DNA from: Sva-07 sp031430875
GTDB taxonomy: Bacteria; Actinomycetota; Acidimicrobiia; Acidimicrobiales; Ilumatobacteraceae
Length of the DNA stretch: 9,964 nucleotides
NCBI GenBank assembly: GCA_031430875.1
Contig: JANPCI010000043.1
Location: forward strand, 1-9,964
Direction: 5' to 3'
Part shown: positions 1 through 9,828 of the stretch, piece by piece
Position numbering within the stretch: the first letter of the stretch is position 1
Layout: each line of letters begins with the position of its first letter
Notes under the pieces: model-generated
Databases searched by the model: none
The model's input: the letters and a program-made list of their open reading frames with translations, nothing else
Told to the model about the DNA's origin: nothing
Made by a program: the position numbers and the translations under genes

Positions 1-26
1 CCAAAGTACGAACAACGAGGAACCAC

Positions 27-3935
<3,909 letters not shown>

Positions 3936-3945
3936 CCCCCCTCGA

Positions 3946-4009
3946 AATCACGGTTTGCGTGACAGTTCGGTTGGCCCGTTCCAACCGAACTGCAACGCAA
4001 ACCGGAATT
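3946..4009. terminator. Long imperfect palindrome between convergent genes, probable bidirectional terminator
   Basis: A dyad lies 10 bp after the rpoC stop and 24 bp from the stop of the convergent transporter gene. The inner arm CAGTTCGGTTGG (3963-3974) pairs with 3981-3992 around a 6-nt loop. A second arm, CGGTTTGCGT (3951-3960), pairs with 3995-4004 after a 2x2 mismatch. A 3-bp outer arm (AAT/ATT) follows another 2x2 mismatch. There are thus 25 paired positions. No T-run follows on either strand, so it is not a textbook intrinsic terminator. Its position suggests it stops transcription from both sides. It could also belong to a family of dispersed extragenic palindromes. Confidence 0.6.
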
Positions 4010-4033
4010 GCGCGGGGACCGGGTTGCTGAGGG

Positions 4034-5641
4034 TCAGATCAGGAGCTGGACGATGATCAGCTTGAGAATCATCGCCAAGGGGAACACGAGGGCGTAGCCG
4101 GTGTCGACGCGGTCGTCGCCGTCGGCGCGTTCTGAGGCGAAAGCGAGCACGGCGGGCTGGGTCTGGACCCCGGCCACCATTCCCGCACCATCGATCGGGT
4201 CGCGTCGAAGGATTCGCAGCATGAGAGTCACGAGCCCCGCCGTCGCCGCCGTCACGAGCGCCCCGGCAACGGCGAGTCGCAGCCCGATCCCGGTGCCGGC
4301 CGCCTCCGCGAAGGTGCCGCCTGATCGGATGCCGACCCCGCCGAGGAACACCAGCACACCGAGTTGACGGATGGTGAGGTTCGCCGCATACGGGATCTGC
4401 CAGGTGAATGGGCCCGAGCGTCCCAGCGTGCCCAAGATGAGTGCAACGATCAGCGGACCACCGCCGACGCCCAGTTCGACTTCGCCTCCACCGGGGAGAG
4501 GGATCGCGACTTGCGCGAGGAGCAGCCCGATCGCCAATCCAGTGGCAAACCCGAGTGGGTCGACCTCACCGAGTCCCCGGTCGGAATCGCCGAGCGCAGC
4601 GGCCACGTCGGCCATCTTGTCGGTTGGACCCACGACCCGGATGCGATCACCGAGCCGCAACACGAAGTCCCGATCGACGACGAAATCGGCGTCGCCGCGG
4701 CGAACGCGCGTCGCCATCGCTCCGAAGCGCCCCTCGAGGTCGACGTCGCGCAGTCGGGCCCCTGCGAGCTTGCGTTTCGACACCGAGATCCGCCGGAAGT
4801 CGAACTTCTTGCGGTCCAGTGCGAGATGTCGCTCGCTGCGATATCCCACCCAATCGACGAATCGATCGACCACATCAGGCGTCCCGATGACGGTACAGAG
4901 GTCGCCGGGCTCCAGCGTGATGTCATTCGTGGCGAGGTTCACCTCACCGGCGTGCTCGACGCGCGAGAACGTCAACCGTTCGCCCTCCCACGATCGCAAG
5001 GCTGCGAGGTTCGGTAGATCGTGGCGTGTGACGATCACCGTCACGCTGGTTGCGTTTCGTTGTGCAGGAGTTGTCGCCGGCACCGACGGCTGGTCGTGGC
5101 CCGGGTGCCGGGCACGGCGCAACGACCAACCAGCGGCGGCGATCATCGCCACCACGCCGAGGGGATACACGAGCGAGTAGCCGACCACCGGGTCGGTGAC
5201 CTCGTTCGCAGCAATTTCGGGAGCGAGCTGCTCGAGTGCTGCCGACAATGCCGGTGTGTTCGTTTGTGACCCGGCGAAGAGTCCCGCGCGGGCGCCTGGA
5301 TCGAAGTCGAACAGTTCACTGACCCCGGCAACGGTCAGCCCGATCGCACCGAGCAGCAGCGTCACTGCGAGACCGACCCGCAGGCCGTCTTGGCGCAACC
5401 CGCCGAAGAAGGCCGGCCCGGACGCCAATCCGATCGTGTAGATGAACAGCGCGAGCCCGAACAACGGGATGATCGCCGGGAGCTCCGCTAGATCCGGGTT
5501 GATGGCCGACACGCCGAGCCCGGCGAACAACGCCGCCGCCGGGCCCAGGCTGACCCCGCCGACGCGCACGCGCCCGAGTGCCGCGCCGAGCGCCACCACG
5601 ATGAACAGTACGAGGAGCGGATCAGCGGTCAGCACTCCCAC
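4034..5641 (-). CDS. AspT/YidE-type transporter with two central RCK_C (TrkA-C) domains
   Basis: This is a predicted inner-membrane transporter of 535 residues, close to E. coli YidE and YbjL (about 550-560). Two hydrophobic halves (about 5-172 and 360-535) flank a soluble region (about 198-352) that reads as two RCK_C regulatory domains. The halves are related: residues 120-135 (GLFAGSQTNTPALSAA) align with 487-502 (GMVAGVQTQPAVLAFA), each followed by a GYxLVxPL-type helix. The second half carries the family signature GGGPLIVALILGTLGRSGP (393-411) and the segment IPYAANLTIRQLG (416-428). The family includes the aspartate:alanine exchanger AspT, but the substrate here cannot be predicted. The start is GTG at 5641, because an in-frame TAG lies 12 bp upstream. 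GTG at 5635, two codons later, is an alternative with G5 at 5643-5647 as its ribosome site. The gene converges on rpoC and diverges from rpsL. Confidence 0.9.
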   Translation of the reverse strand: MGVLTADPLLVLFIVVALGAALGRVRVGGVSLGPAAALFAGLGVSAINPDLAELPAIIPLFGLALFIYTIGLASGPAFFGGLRQDGLRVGLAVTLLLGAIGLTVAGVSELFDFDPGARAGLFAGSQTNTPALSAALEQLAPEIAANEVTDPVVGYSLVYPLGVVAMIAAAGWSLRRARHPGHDQPSVPATTPAQRNATSVTVIVTRHDLPNLAALRSWEGERLTFSRVEHAGEVNLATNDITLEPGDLCTVIGTPDVVDRFVDWVGYRSERHLALDRKKFDFRRISVSKRKLAGARLRDVDLEGRFGAMATRVRRGDADFVVDRDFVLRLGDRIRVVGPTDKMADVAAALGDSDRGLGEVDPLGFATGLAIGLLLAQVAIPLPGGGEVELGVGGGPLIVALILGTLGRSGPFTWQIPYAANLTIRQLGVLVFLGGVGIRSGGTFAEAAGTGIGLRLAVAGALVTAATAGLVTLMLRILRRDPIDGAGMVAGVQTQPAVLAFASERADGDDRVDTGYALVFPLAMILKLIIVQLLI

Positions 5642-5656
5642 GCCCCCGGTCTATCA

Positions 5657-5762
5657 CCCAGCCGGTCTGTTGGGGTCGGGTCCGGAAAGACCCGGCCGGT
5701 CTGTTGGGGTCGGGTCCGGAAAGACCCGGCCGGTCTGTTGGGGTCGGGTCCGGAAAGACCGG
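5657..5762. repeat. 34-bp tandem repeat, about three copies
   Basis: Three units start at 5662, 5696 and 5730 with an exact period of 34 bp. Each begins CCGGTCTGTTGGGG and continues TCGGGTCCGGAAAGACCCGG. The first two are identical; the third matches until 5760 and then lacks one C (GACCGG instead of GACCCGG). Partial similarity extends left to about 5657 with one mismatch. Each full unit contains a 6-bp hairpin, CGGGTC-CGGAAA-GACCCG; the third unit keeps a shorter version. The array starts about 16 bp upstream of the transporter start and ends just before the candidate str promoter. The period is not a multiple of three, so the array is not coding. Confidence 0.93.
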
Positions 5763-5765
5763 CGG

Positions 5766-5794
5766 TTGCGCGATCGGGTGGGTGCCCATAGCCT
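5766..5794 (+). promoter_or_regulatory. Candidate str operon (rpsL) promoter
   Basis: TTGCGC (5766-5771) and TAGCCT (5789-5794) are 17 bp apart, fitting a sigma70-type promoter with TTG and TAnnnT conserved. It lies just after the 34-bp repeats and 137 bp before rpsL. The -10 and downstream bases (TAGCCTTGCGG) closely match those upstream of fusA (TACACTTGCGG at 7540), which supports both. Confidence 0.45.
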
Positions 5795-5810
5795 TGCGGG
5801 GTCCTCTCAT

Positions 5811-5870
5811 CGGTCCGTTCGAGCAACGGGTCCGTTGTATGGCGGACGGGTCGCAACCCGTGATTCGTCC
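5811..5870 (+). promoter_or_regulatory. Dyad-rich 5' leader of rpsL
   Basis: The presumed rpsL leader holds several small dyads. CCGTT (5815-5819) pairs with AACGG (5825-5829) across a 5-nt loop, extendable by two wobble pairs and one G-C pair. The octamer GGTCCGTT occurs at 5812-5819 and again at 5829-5836, so AACGG has two possible partners, the second sterically weaker. ACGGGT (5846-5851) pairs with ACCCGT (5856-5861) over loop CGCA. GGACG (5844-5848) could instead pair with CGTCC (5866-5870). Regulation by a ribosomal protein or by alternative folding is possible but not shown. From 5871 to the ribosome site I see nothing notable. Confidence 0.4.
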
Positions 5871-5931
5871 AACCCACCACATTTCGCAAGCATCAGCGGG
5901 CGAAACGACCTGAACGAACGAGGTTCAATCA

Positions 5932-6303
5932 GTGCCAACCATTCAGCAGCTCGTCCGTCAAGGTCGGAGCTCGAAAGTCACCAAGAGCAAGACACCGGCG
6001 CTCAAGGGCTCACCTCAGCGCCGCGGCGTGTGCACTCGCGTGTACACCACCACCCCGAAGAAGCCGAACTCTGCGCTCCGCAAGGTCGCTCGTGTCCGCC
6101 TCAACTCCGGCATCGAAGTCACCGCATACATCCCGGGCGAAGGCCACAACCTTCAGGAGCACTCGATCGTGCTCGTTCGTGGGGGGCGCGTCCGTGACCT
6201 TCCCGGTGTGCGTTACAAGATCATCCGGGGAGCGCTCGACGCCGTCGGTGTGAAGAACCGCAAGCAGTCCCGTAGCCGCTACGGCGCCAAGAAGGAGAAG
6301 TGA
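5932..6303 (+). CDS. rpsL: 30S ribosomal protein S12
   Basis: This is the S12 protein of the 30S decoding centre, 123 residues and full length. It begins MPTIQQLVRQG, as in Actinomycetota, and carries RGVCTRVYTTTPKKPNSALRK (31-51), IPGEGHNLQEHS (67-78) and DLPGVRYKIIRG (89-100). The start is GTG, supported by GAGG at 5920-5923 with an 8-nt spacer. Lys43 (codon 6058-6060) is the normal streptomycin-sensitive residue, but position 88 (codon CGT, 6193-6195) is Arg instead of the usual Lys. Asp89, equivalent to the residue methylthiolated by RimO in E. coli, is present. It is the first gene of the str operon; rpsG starts 6 bp after its stop, so translational coupling is likely. Confidence 0.99.
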   Translation: MPTIQQLVRQGRSSKVTKSKTPALKGSPQRRGVCTRVYTTTPKKPNSALRKVARVRLNSGIEVTAYIPGEGHNLQEHSIVLVRGGRVRDLPGVRYKIIRGALDAVGVKNRKQSRSRYGAKKEK

Positions 6304-6309
6304 CCCGAG

Positions 6310-6786
6310 ATGCCACGTAAAGGTCCTGCTCCCCGCCGCGAACTCGTCGCGGACCCCATCTACAAGTCGCAGCTCGTGACGCAGATCACCAACAAGGTGA
6401 TGCTGCACGGTAAGCGCACCGTTGCCGAAAAGATCGTCTATGACGCCATGGCGATCATCCAGTCGCGCCTCGAAGGCGACGACATGGCGATCGACACGGT
6501 CAAGCGAGCCATCGAAAACGTCAAGCCGCCGCTCGAAGTGCGCAGCCGCCGCGTCGGTGGTGCCACCTACCAGGTGCCCGTCGAGGTTCGTCCTCGCCGT
6601 TCGACCACGCTGGCGATCCGCTGGACGGTCGATTACGCCCGGGCCCGTCGTGAGAAGACGATGGCCGAGTGTCTGGCAAACGAACTCATGGACGCCTCCA
6701 ACGGATTGGGCGCCGCGATGAAGAAGCGCGACGACATCCAGAAGATGGCCGACTCGAACAAGGCGTTCGCCCACTATCGCTGGTAA
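6310..6786 (+). CDS. rpsG: 30S ribosomal protein S7
   Basis: S7 is a primary assembly protein of the 30S head that binds the 3' domain of 16S rRNA near the E site. The protein has 158 residues, close to the usual 156. It opens MPRKGPAPRR, continues with DPIYKSQLVTQITNKVMLHGK (15-35), has the beta-hairpin region RSRRVGGATYQVPVEV (78-93), and ends NKAFAHYRW. AAGGAG at 6292-6297, inside the end of rpsL, is 12 bp from the ATG, a long spacer, so coupling to rpsL translation is plausible. In E. coli, S7 represses the str operon by binding a longer rpsL-rpsG intercistronic region; the 6-bp gap here leaves no room for such a site. A strong hairpin follows 36 bp after the stop. Confidence 0.99.
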   Translation: MPRKGPAPRRELVADPIYKSQLVTQITNKVMLHGKRTVAEKIVYDAMAIIQSRLEGDDMAIDTVKRAIENVKPPLEVRSRRVGGATYQVPVEVRPRRSTTLAIRWTVDYARARREKTMAECLANELMDASNGLGAAMKKRDDIQKMADSNKAFAHYRW

Positions 6787-6822
6787 ACACCCACCGGCCG
6801 TGCCGGCGATTCGAATGATGTG

Positions 6823-6856
6823 GACGAAACCCGGGGCCGAGGCCCCGGGTTTCGTC
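6823..6856 (+). terminator. GC-rich hairpin terminator after rpsG
   Basis: A perfect inverted repeat has left arm GACGAAACCCGGGGC (6823-6837), loop CGAG (6838-6841) and right arm 6842-6856, giving a 15-bp stem. No U-tract follows; the downstream bases are GTTCCGG. Hairpins with weak U-tracts are common terminators in high-GC Actinomycetota. It probably ends the rpsL-rpsG transcript and separates it from the CBS-domain gene. Complete or partial read-through toward fusA cannot be judged from sequence. Confidence 0.85.
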
Positions 6857-6869
6857 GTTCCGGCTCCGG

Positions 6870-6898
6870 TTCACACCACTTCACGAATGCACTAACGT
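6870..6898 (+). promoter_or_regulatory. Candidate promoter of the CBS-domain gene
   Basis: TTCACA (6870-6875, five of six to TTGACA) and TAACGT (6893-6898, fitting TAnnnT) are separated by exactly 17 bp. The pair lies between the rpsG terminator and the CBS-domain gene, about 65 bp before its start codon. This supports separate transcription of that gene. Confidence 0.55.
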
Positions 6899-6962
6899 AG
6901 GCCCGCGGGGGAGGACGCACGAACAGCGACCGGCGTGGTCGCCCGATCGGGAGGGGAACTCG

Positions 6963-7397
6963 ATGCATGTCCAGAGCATTCTGAAAGTCAAAGGAACCGC
7001 CGTCGCCACGATCGGCCCGGACGATTCGCTCGCCGTCGCGACGGCCGCGCTGCGCGATCACGGCGTGGGAGCGCTCGTGGTGAGCCGCGACGGACGCACC
7101 ATCGACGGCATCATGTCCGAACGCGATGTCGTGCGCGCGCTGGCTGCCCACGGCGGCTCGACGCTCGGGCGCAACGTGGCGTCGGCCATGTCGACGACCG
7201 TCACGACGTGTCACGGCCACGACACGGTCGATCACATGATGGCCATGATGACCGAACGTCGGATCCGGCACCTGCCGGTGGTGGACGACGATGGAAAGCT
7301 TGCCGGGATCATCTCGATCGGCGACGTCGTCAAGGCCCGGGTCGGCCAGCTCGAGATCGAGAACGACCAACTCCACGACTACATCCAGGCCCGCTGA
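6963..7397 (+). CDS. Two-CBS-domain protein
   Basis: This is a small soluble protein of 144 residues made almost entirely of a tandem CBS pair (a Bateman module). CBS1 spans about 6-65 and contains GIMSERDVVRAL; CBS2 spans about 76-130 and contains RIRHLPVVDDDGKLAGIISIGDVV. Both carry the S/T-x-x-D ribose-binding pattern (S52/D55 and S118/D121), suggesting binding of an adenine nucleotide such as AMP, ATP or SAM. There is no fused catalytic or membrane domain, so its target is unknown. A short, probably helical tail (129-144) follows. The start is firm: GGGAGGGG at 6949-6956 lies 6 bp before the ATG. It sits inside the str operon between rpsG and fusA, flanked by its own candidate promoter and several dyads. 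Stand-alone proteins of this type are common in Actinomycetota; a housekeeping energy-sensing role is only inference. Confidence 0.92.
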   Translation: MHVQSILKVKGTAVATIGPDDSLAVATAALRDHGVGALVVSRDGRTIDGIMSERDVVRALAAHGGSTLGRNVASAMSTTVTTCHGHDTVDHMMAMMTERRIRHLPVVDDDGKLAGIISIGDVVKARVGQLEIENDQLHDYIQAR

Positions 7398-7402
7398 GCG
7401 CG

Positions 7403-7418
7403 CCGCCGAATTCGGCGG
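7403..7418. terminator. Perfect 16-bp palindrome just after the CBS-domain gene
   Basis: CCGCCGAATTCGGCGG is a perfect dyad 5 bp after the stop codon. As RNA it forms a 6-bp GC-rich stem with loop AATT. No T-run follows, so termination is only one possibility; a protein-binding site is another. Confidence 0.4.
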
Positions 7419-7420
7419 AA

Positions 7421-7478
7421 CCCGTCGATCTCGTGAACAGCTGTGCGACCTGACCGCGCAATTGTTCACGAGAACGGG
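7421..7478 (+). promoter_or_regulatory. Long hairpin upstream of fusA
   Basis: The core stem pairs 7430-7447 with 7455-7472 around a 7-nt loop. Of 18 positions, 15 are Watson-Crick, two (7440/7462 and 7444/7458) are G-U on the plus-strand RNA, and one (7441/7461) is a C/A mismatch. The first ten pairs, CTCGTGAACA with TGTTCACGAG, are perfect. CCCGT (7421-7425) and ACGGG (7474-7478) extend the stem beyond an asymmetric bulge. It lies 24 bp after the CBS gene and may terminate that transcript or be part of an RNA reading through to fusA. Confidence 0.6.
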
Positions 7479-7485
7479 TGGGGCT

Positions 7486-7515
7486 GGTGTGGCCCGTCGA
7501 TGTCGGGGTCACACC
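7486..7515 (+). promoter_or_regulatory. Second hairpin upstream of fusA
   Basis: GGTGTGGCCC (7486-7495) pairs with GGGTCACACC (7506-7515): ten positions including one G-U, around a 10-nt loop. It follows the longer dyad and precedes the candidate fusA -10 by 25 bp. It may be another terminator-like element or a protein-binding dyad; no T-run is present. Confidence 0.45.
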
Positions 7516-7539
7516 CAGTGGGGGCAGCGAATCCAGCGG

Positions 7540-7579
7540 TACACTTGCGGCTCGTGCCTGCGCCGTTGTTCGCAGCACG
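7540..7579 (+). promoter_or_regulatory. Candidate fusA -10 element and 5'-proximal leader hairpin
   Basis: TACACT (7540-7545) is a reasonable -10, sharing TAnnCTTGCGG with the candidate rpsL promoter. No good -35 is found 16-18 bp upstream, so confidence is modest. Just downstream, CGTGC-c-TGCG (7553-7562) pairs with CGCA-GCACG (7571-7579) around an 8-nt loop, giving nine pairs and one bulged C. This would place a hairpin at the very 5' end of the transcript, which could stabilise the mRNA. Between 7580 and the ribosome site nothing else stands out. Confidence 0.4.
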
Positions 7580-7630
7580 TCACATAGATCACGACCCCCC
7601 AGTCGCCCTTTGACACGGAAGAAGTAGTAG

Positions 7631-9739
7631 ATGGCCAAGCGAGAGTTCCCCCTGGAGCGCACCCGGAACATCGGGATCATGGCGCACATCGATGCGGGCA
7701 AGACCACCACCACCGAGCGCATCCTCTTCTACACCGGCAAGAGCTACAAGATCGGCGAAGTCCACGACGGCGCCGCCACCATGGACCACATGGCTCAGGA
7801 GCAAGAGCGCGGCATCACCATCACCTCCGCTGCCACCACCTGCGTCTGGAAGGAACATCGCATCAACATCATCGACACCCCGGGCCACGTCGACTTCACC
7901 ATCGAAGTCGAGCGCTCGTTGCGAGTGCTCGACGGTGCGGTCACCGTGTTCGACTCGGTCGCCGGTGTCGAGCCGCAGACCGAAACCGTGTGGCGTCAGG
8001 CCAACAAGTACAACGTGCCTCGCATGTGCTTTGTCAACAAGATGGACCGCATCGGCGCCGACTTCTACCGCACCGTGCAAATGGTCCAAGATCGTCTGCA
8101 GGCCAACCCGCTCGTGCTCCACCTGCCCATCGGTGCCGGTGGCGCCGAGGCCGTCAAGGCGTTCGAGGGCATGGTCGACCTCGTCAAGATGAAGGCCCTC
8201 GTGTGGCGTGACATCGACGAGAAGGATCTCGGAGCGAGCTACGAAGAGATCGACATCCCCGACGACATGATCGATCAGGCCAACGAGTACCGCGAGGCGA
8301 TGATGGAAACCATCGCCACCCAGGACGAGGCGCTGATGGAAGCGTACCTCGGAGGCGAAGAACTCTCCCAGGACGACATCAAGAAGGCGATCCGCAAGGG
8401 CACGCTGGCGTTTGACTTCGTGCCGATCCTCTGCGGCTCGGCCTTCAAGAACAAGGGCGTCCAGCCGATGCTCGATGCCGTGATCGACTTCCTCCCGAGC
8501 CCGCTCGACATCGAGCCGGCGCACGGCGTCTTCATGAAGGGCGGCGAAGAGGTCGACGCCTCCCGCGGCCCCGAGGACAAGGAGTTCGCAGCGCTTGCAT
8601 TCAAGATCGTGGCCGACCCGTTCGGCAAGCTCACCTACTTCCGCGTCTACTCCGGCGAGATCAGCAAGGGTGAAGAGGTCTACAACTCCGTCAAGGAAGA
8701 CCGCGAGCGTCTCGGCCGCATCCTGCTGATGCACGCCAACCAGCGCGAGGATCTCGACATCGCCATGGCTGGCGACATCGTCGCCGGCCTCGGCTTCAAG
8801 AACGTCACCACCGGTGACACGCTGTGTGATCGCGACCACCCGATCATTCTCGAGCGGATGGTGTTCCCAGAGCCGGTGATTCACGTTGCCATCGAGCCGA
8901 AGACCAAGTCCGACCAGGAGAAGCTCGGCAAGGCGCTCAAGTCGCTGTCCGACGAAGACCCGACGTTCCGCATCCGCTCCGACGAGGAGACCGGCCAGAC
9001 CGTCATCTCCGGCATGGGCGAACTGCACCTCGAAGTGCTGGTCGACCGCATGCAGCGTGAGTTCGGCGTCGAAGCCACCGTCGGTAAGCCGCAGGTGGCG
9101 TACCGCGAGACGATCACCAAGGAAGTCACCAACGTCGAGTACCGCCACATCAAGCAGTCGGGTGGCTCAGGCCAGTTCGCCGTGGTGAAGATCAACATGC
9201 TGCCCAACCCGGGAGGCGGCTACGAGTTCGAAGACAAGATCTCGGGCGGCAAGATCCCGCGTGAGTACATCAACCCGACCAACCAGGGTCTGCAGAGTTC
9301 GCTCGACAACGGCGTGCTCGCTGGCTACCCGACCGTCGACGTGAAGGTGCAACTGGTCGACGGCCAGTACCACGACGTCGACTCCTCGGAAATGGCCTTC
9401 AAGATCGCCGGTCAGATGGCGTTCCGCAAGGCGGCCGAAATGGCTCGCCCCGTCCTCATGGAACCGATCATGGCCGTCGAGGTCGTGACTCCCGAGGAGC
9501 ACATGGGCGACGTGATGGGCGACTTGTCGAGCCGTCGTGGCCGCATCGGCACCATGGAGGCTCGAGGCAATACCCAGGTCGTGAACGCCACGGTGCCGCT
9601 GTCGGAGATGTTCGGCTACAGTACGGACCTTCGTTCGCGCACCCAGGGGCGCGCCACCTACACGATGCAGTTCTCCGAGTACCAGCAGGTGCCCGAGGCC
9701 ATCGCCCAGGAAATCGTGAAGCGAGTTCGTGGCGAGTGA
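7631..9739 (+). CDS. fusA: Translation elongation factor G
   Basis: EF-G is the cytoplasmic GTPase that drives ribosomal translocation and, with RRF, recycling. The protein is complete at 702 residues, the normal length. GTPase motifs are G1 AHIDAGKT (18-25), G2 RGITI (60-64), G3 DTPGH (82-86, catalytic H86), G4 NKMD (136-139) and G5 GSA (269-271). Domains II and III follow (about 300-490). Domain IV carries HIKQSGGSGQF and, near its tip, YHDVDSSE with H581, the counterpart of the conserved translocation histidine. Domain V contains MEPIMAVEV and PLSEMFGY. The KQSGGSGQF form resembles actinobacterial EF-G. GGAAG at 7617-7621 is a modest ribosome site 9 bp before the ATG. Unlike the compact str operon of many bacteria, it is 844 bp from rpsG, with a CBS-domain gene between. 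tuf follows 89 bp downstream without an obvious terminator, so co-transcription is likely. Confidence 0.99.
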   Translation: MAKREFPLERTRNIGIMAHIDAGKTTTTERILFYTGKSYKIGEVHDGAATMDHMAQEQERGITITSAATTCVWKEHRINIIDTPGHVDFTIEVERSLRVLDGAVTVFDSVAGVEPQTETVWRQANKYNVPRMCFVNKMDRIGADFYRTVQMVQDRLQANPLVLHLPIGAGGAEAVKAFEGMVDLVKMKALVWRDIDEKDLGASYEEIDIPDDMIDQANEYREAMMETIATQDEALMEAYLGGEELSQDDIKKAIRKGTLAFDFVPILCGSAFKNKGVQPMLDAVIDFLPSPLDIEPAHGVFMKGGEEVDASRGPEDKEFAALAFKIVADPFGKLTYFRVYSGEISKGEEVYNSVKEDRERLGRILLMHANQREDLDIAMAGDIVAGLGFKNVTTGDTLCDRDHPIILERMVFPEPVIHVAIEPKTKSDQEKLGKALKSLSDEDPTFRIRSDEETGQTVISGMGELHLEVLVDRMQREFGVEATVGKPQVAYRETITKEVTNVEYRHIKQSGGSGQFAVVKINMLPNPGGGYEFEDKISGGKIPREYINPTNQGLQSSLDNGVLAGYPTVDVKVQLVDGQYHDVDSSEMAFKIAGQMAFRKAAEMARPVLMEPIMAVEVVTPEEHMGDVMGDLSSRRGRIGTMEARGNTQVVNATVPLSEMFGYSTDLRSRTQGRATYTMQFSEYQQVPEAIAQEIVKRVRGE

Positions 9740-9828
9740 TCGCCACAGACGTCACGTCACCAGCAACGCAATCAAGATCCTTGACAACCCACCTCTAACA
9801 ACCCAGAAATGACATTGGAGTCGCAGCA

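Noticed and set aside
4371..5180. Plus-strand open frames opposite the transporter gene
   Set aside because: They are low-complexity Arg/Ser/Pro-rich shadows of a clear membrane protein on the other strand.
5657..5762. CRISPR array
   Set aside because: The 34-bp units are directly adjacent with no variable spacers, and no cas gene is nearby.
5622..5913. Short open frames on both strands across the 34-bp repeats
   Set aside because: The period is not a multiple of three, so the repeats simply cycle all frames; no ribosome site or conserved sequence supports translation.
7437..7444. ACAGCTGT palindrome as a separate operator
   Set aside because: It is part of the larger 7430-7472 stem and too short to support independently.
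7589..9148. A 519-codon open frame on the minus strand opposite fusA
   Set aside because: It has the same register effect as opposite rpoC; it begins just before a sense TCA codon in fusA. It has no recognisable domain and no ribosome site I could support.
9781..9810. TTGACA at 9781-9786 as the -35 of a separate tuf promoter
   Set aside because: No TAnnnT-like element occurs 16-19 bp downstream, and a start there would leave almost no leader before the ribosome site. It remains a possible chance match.
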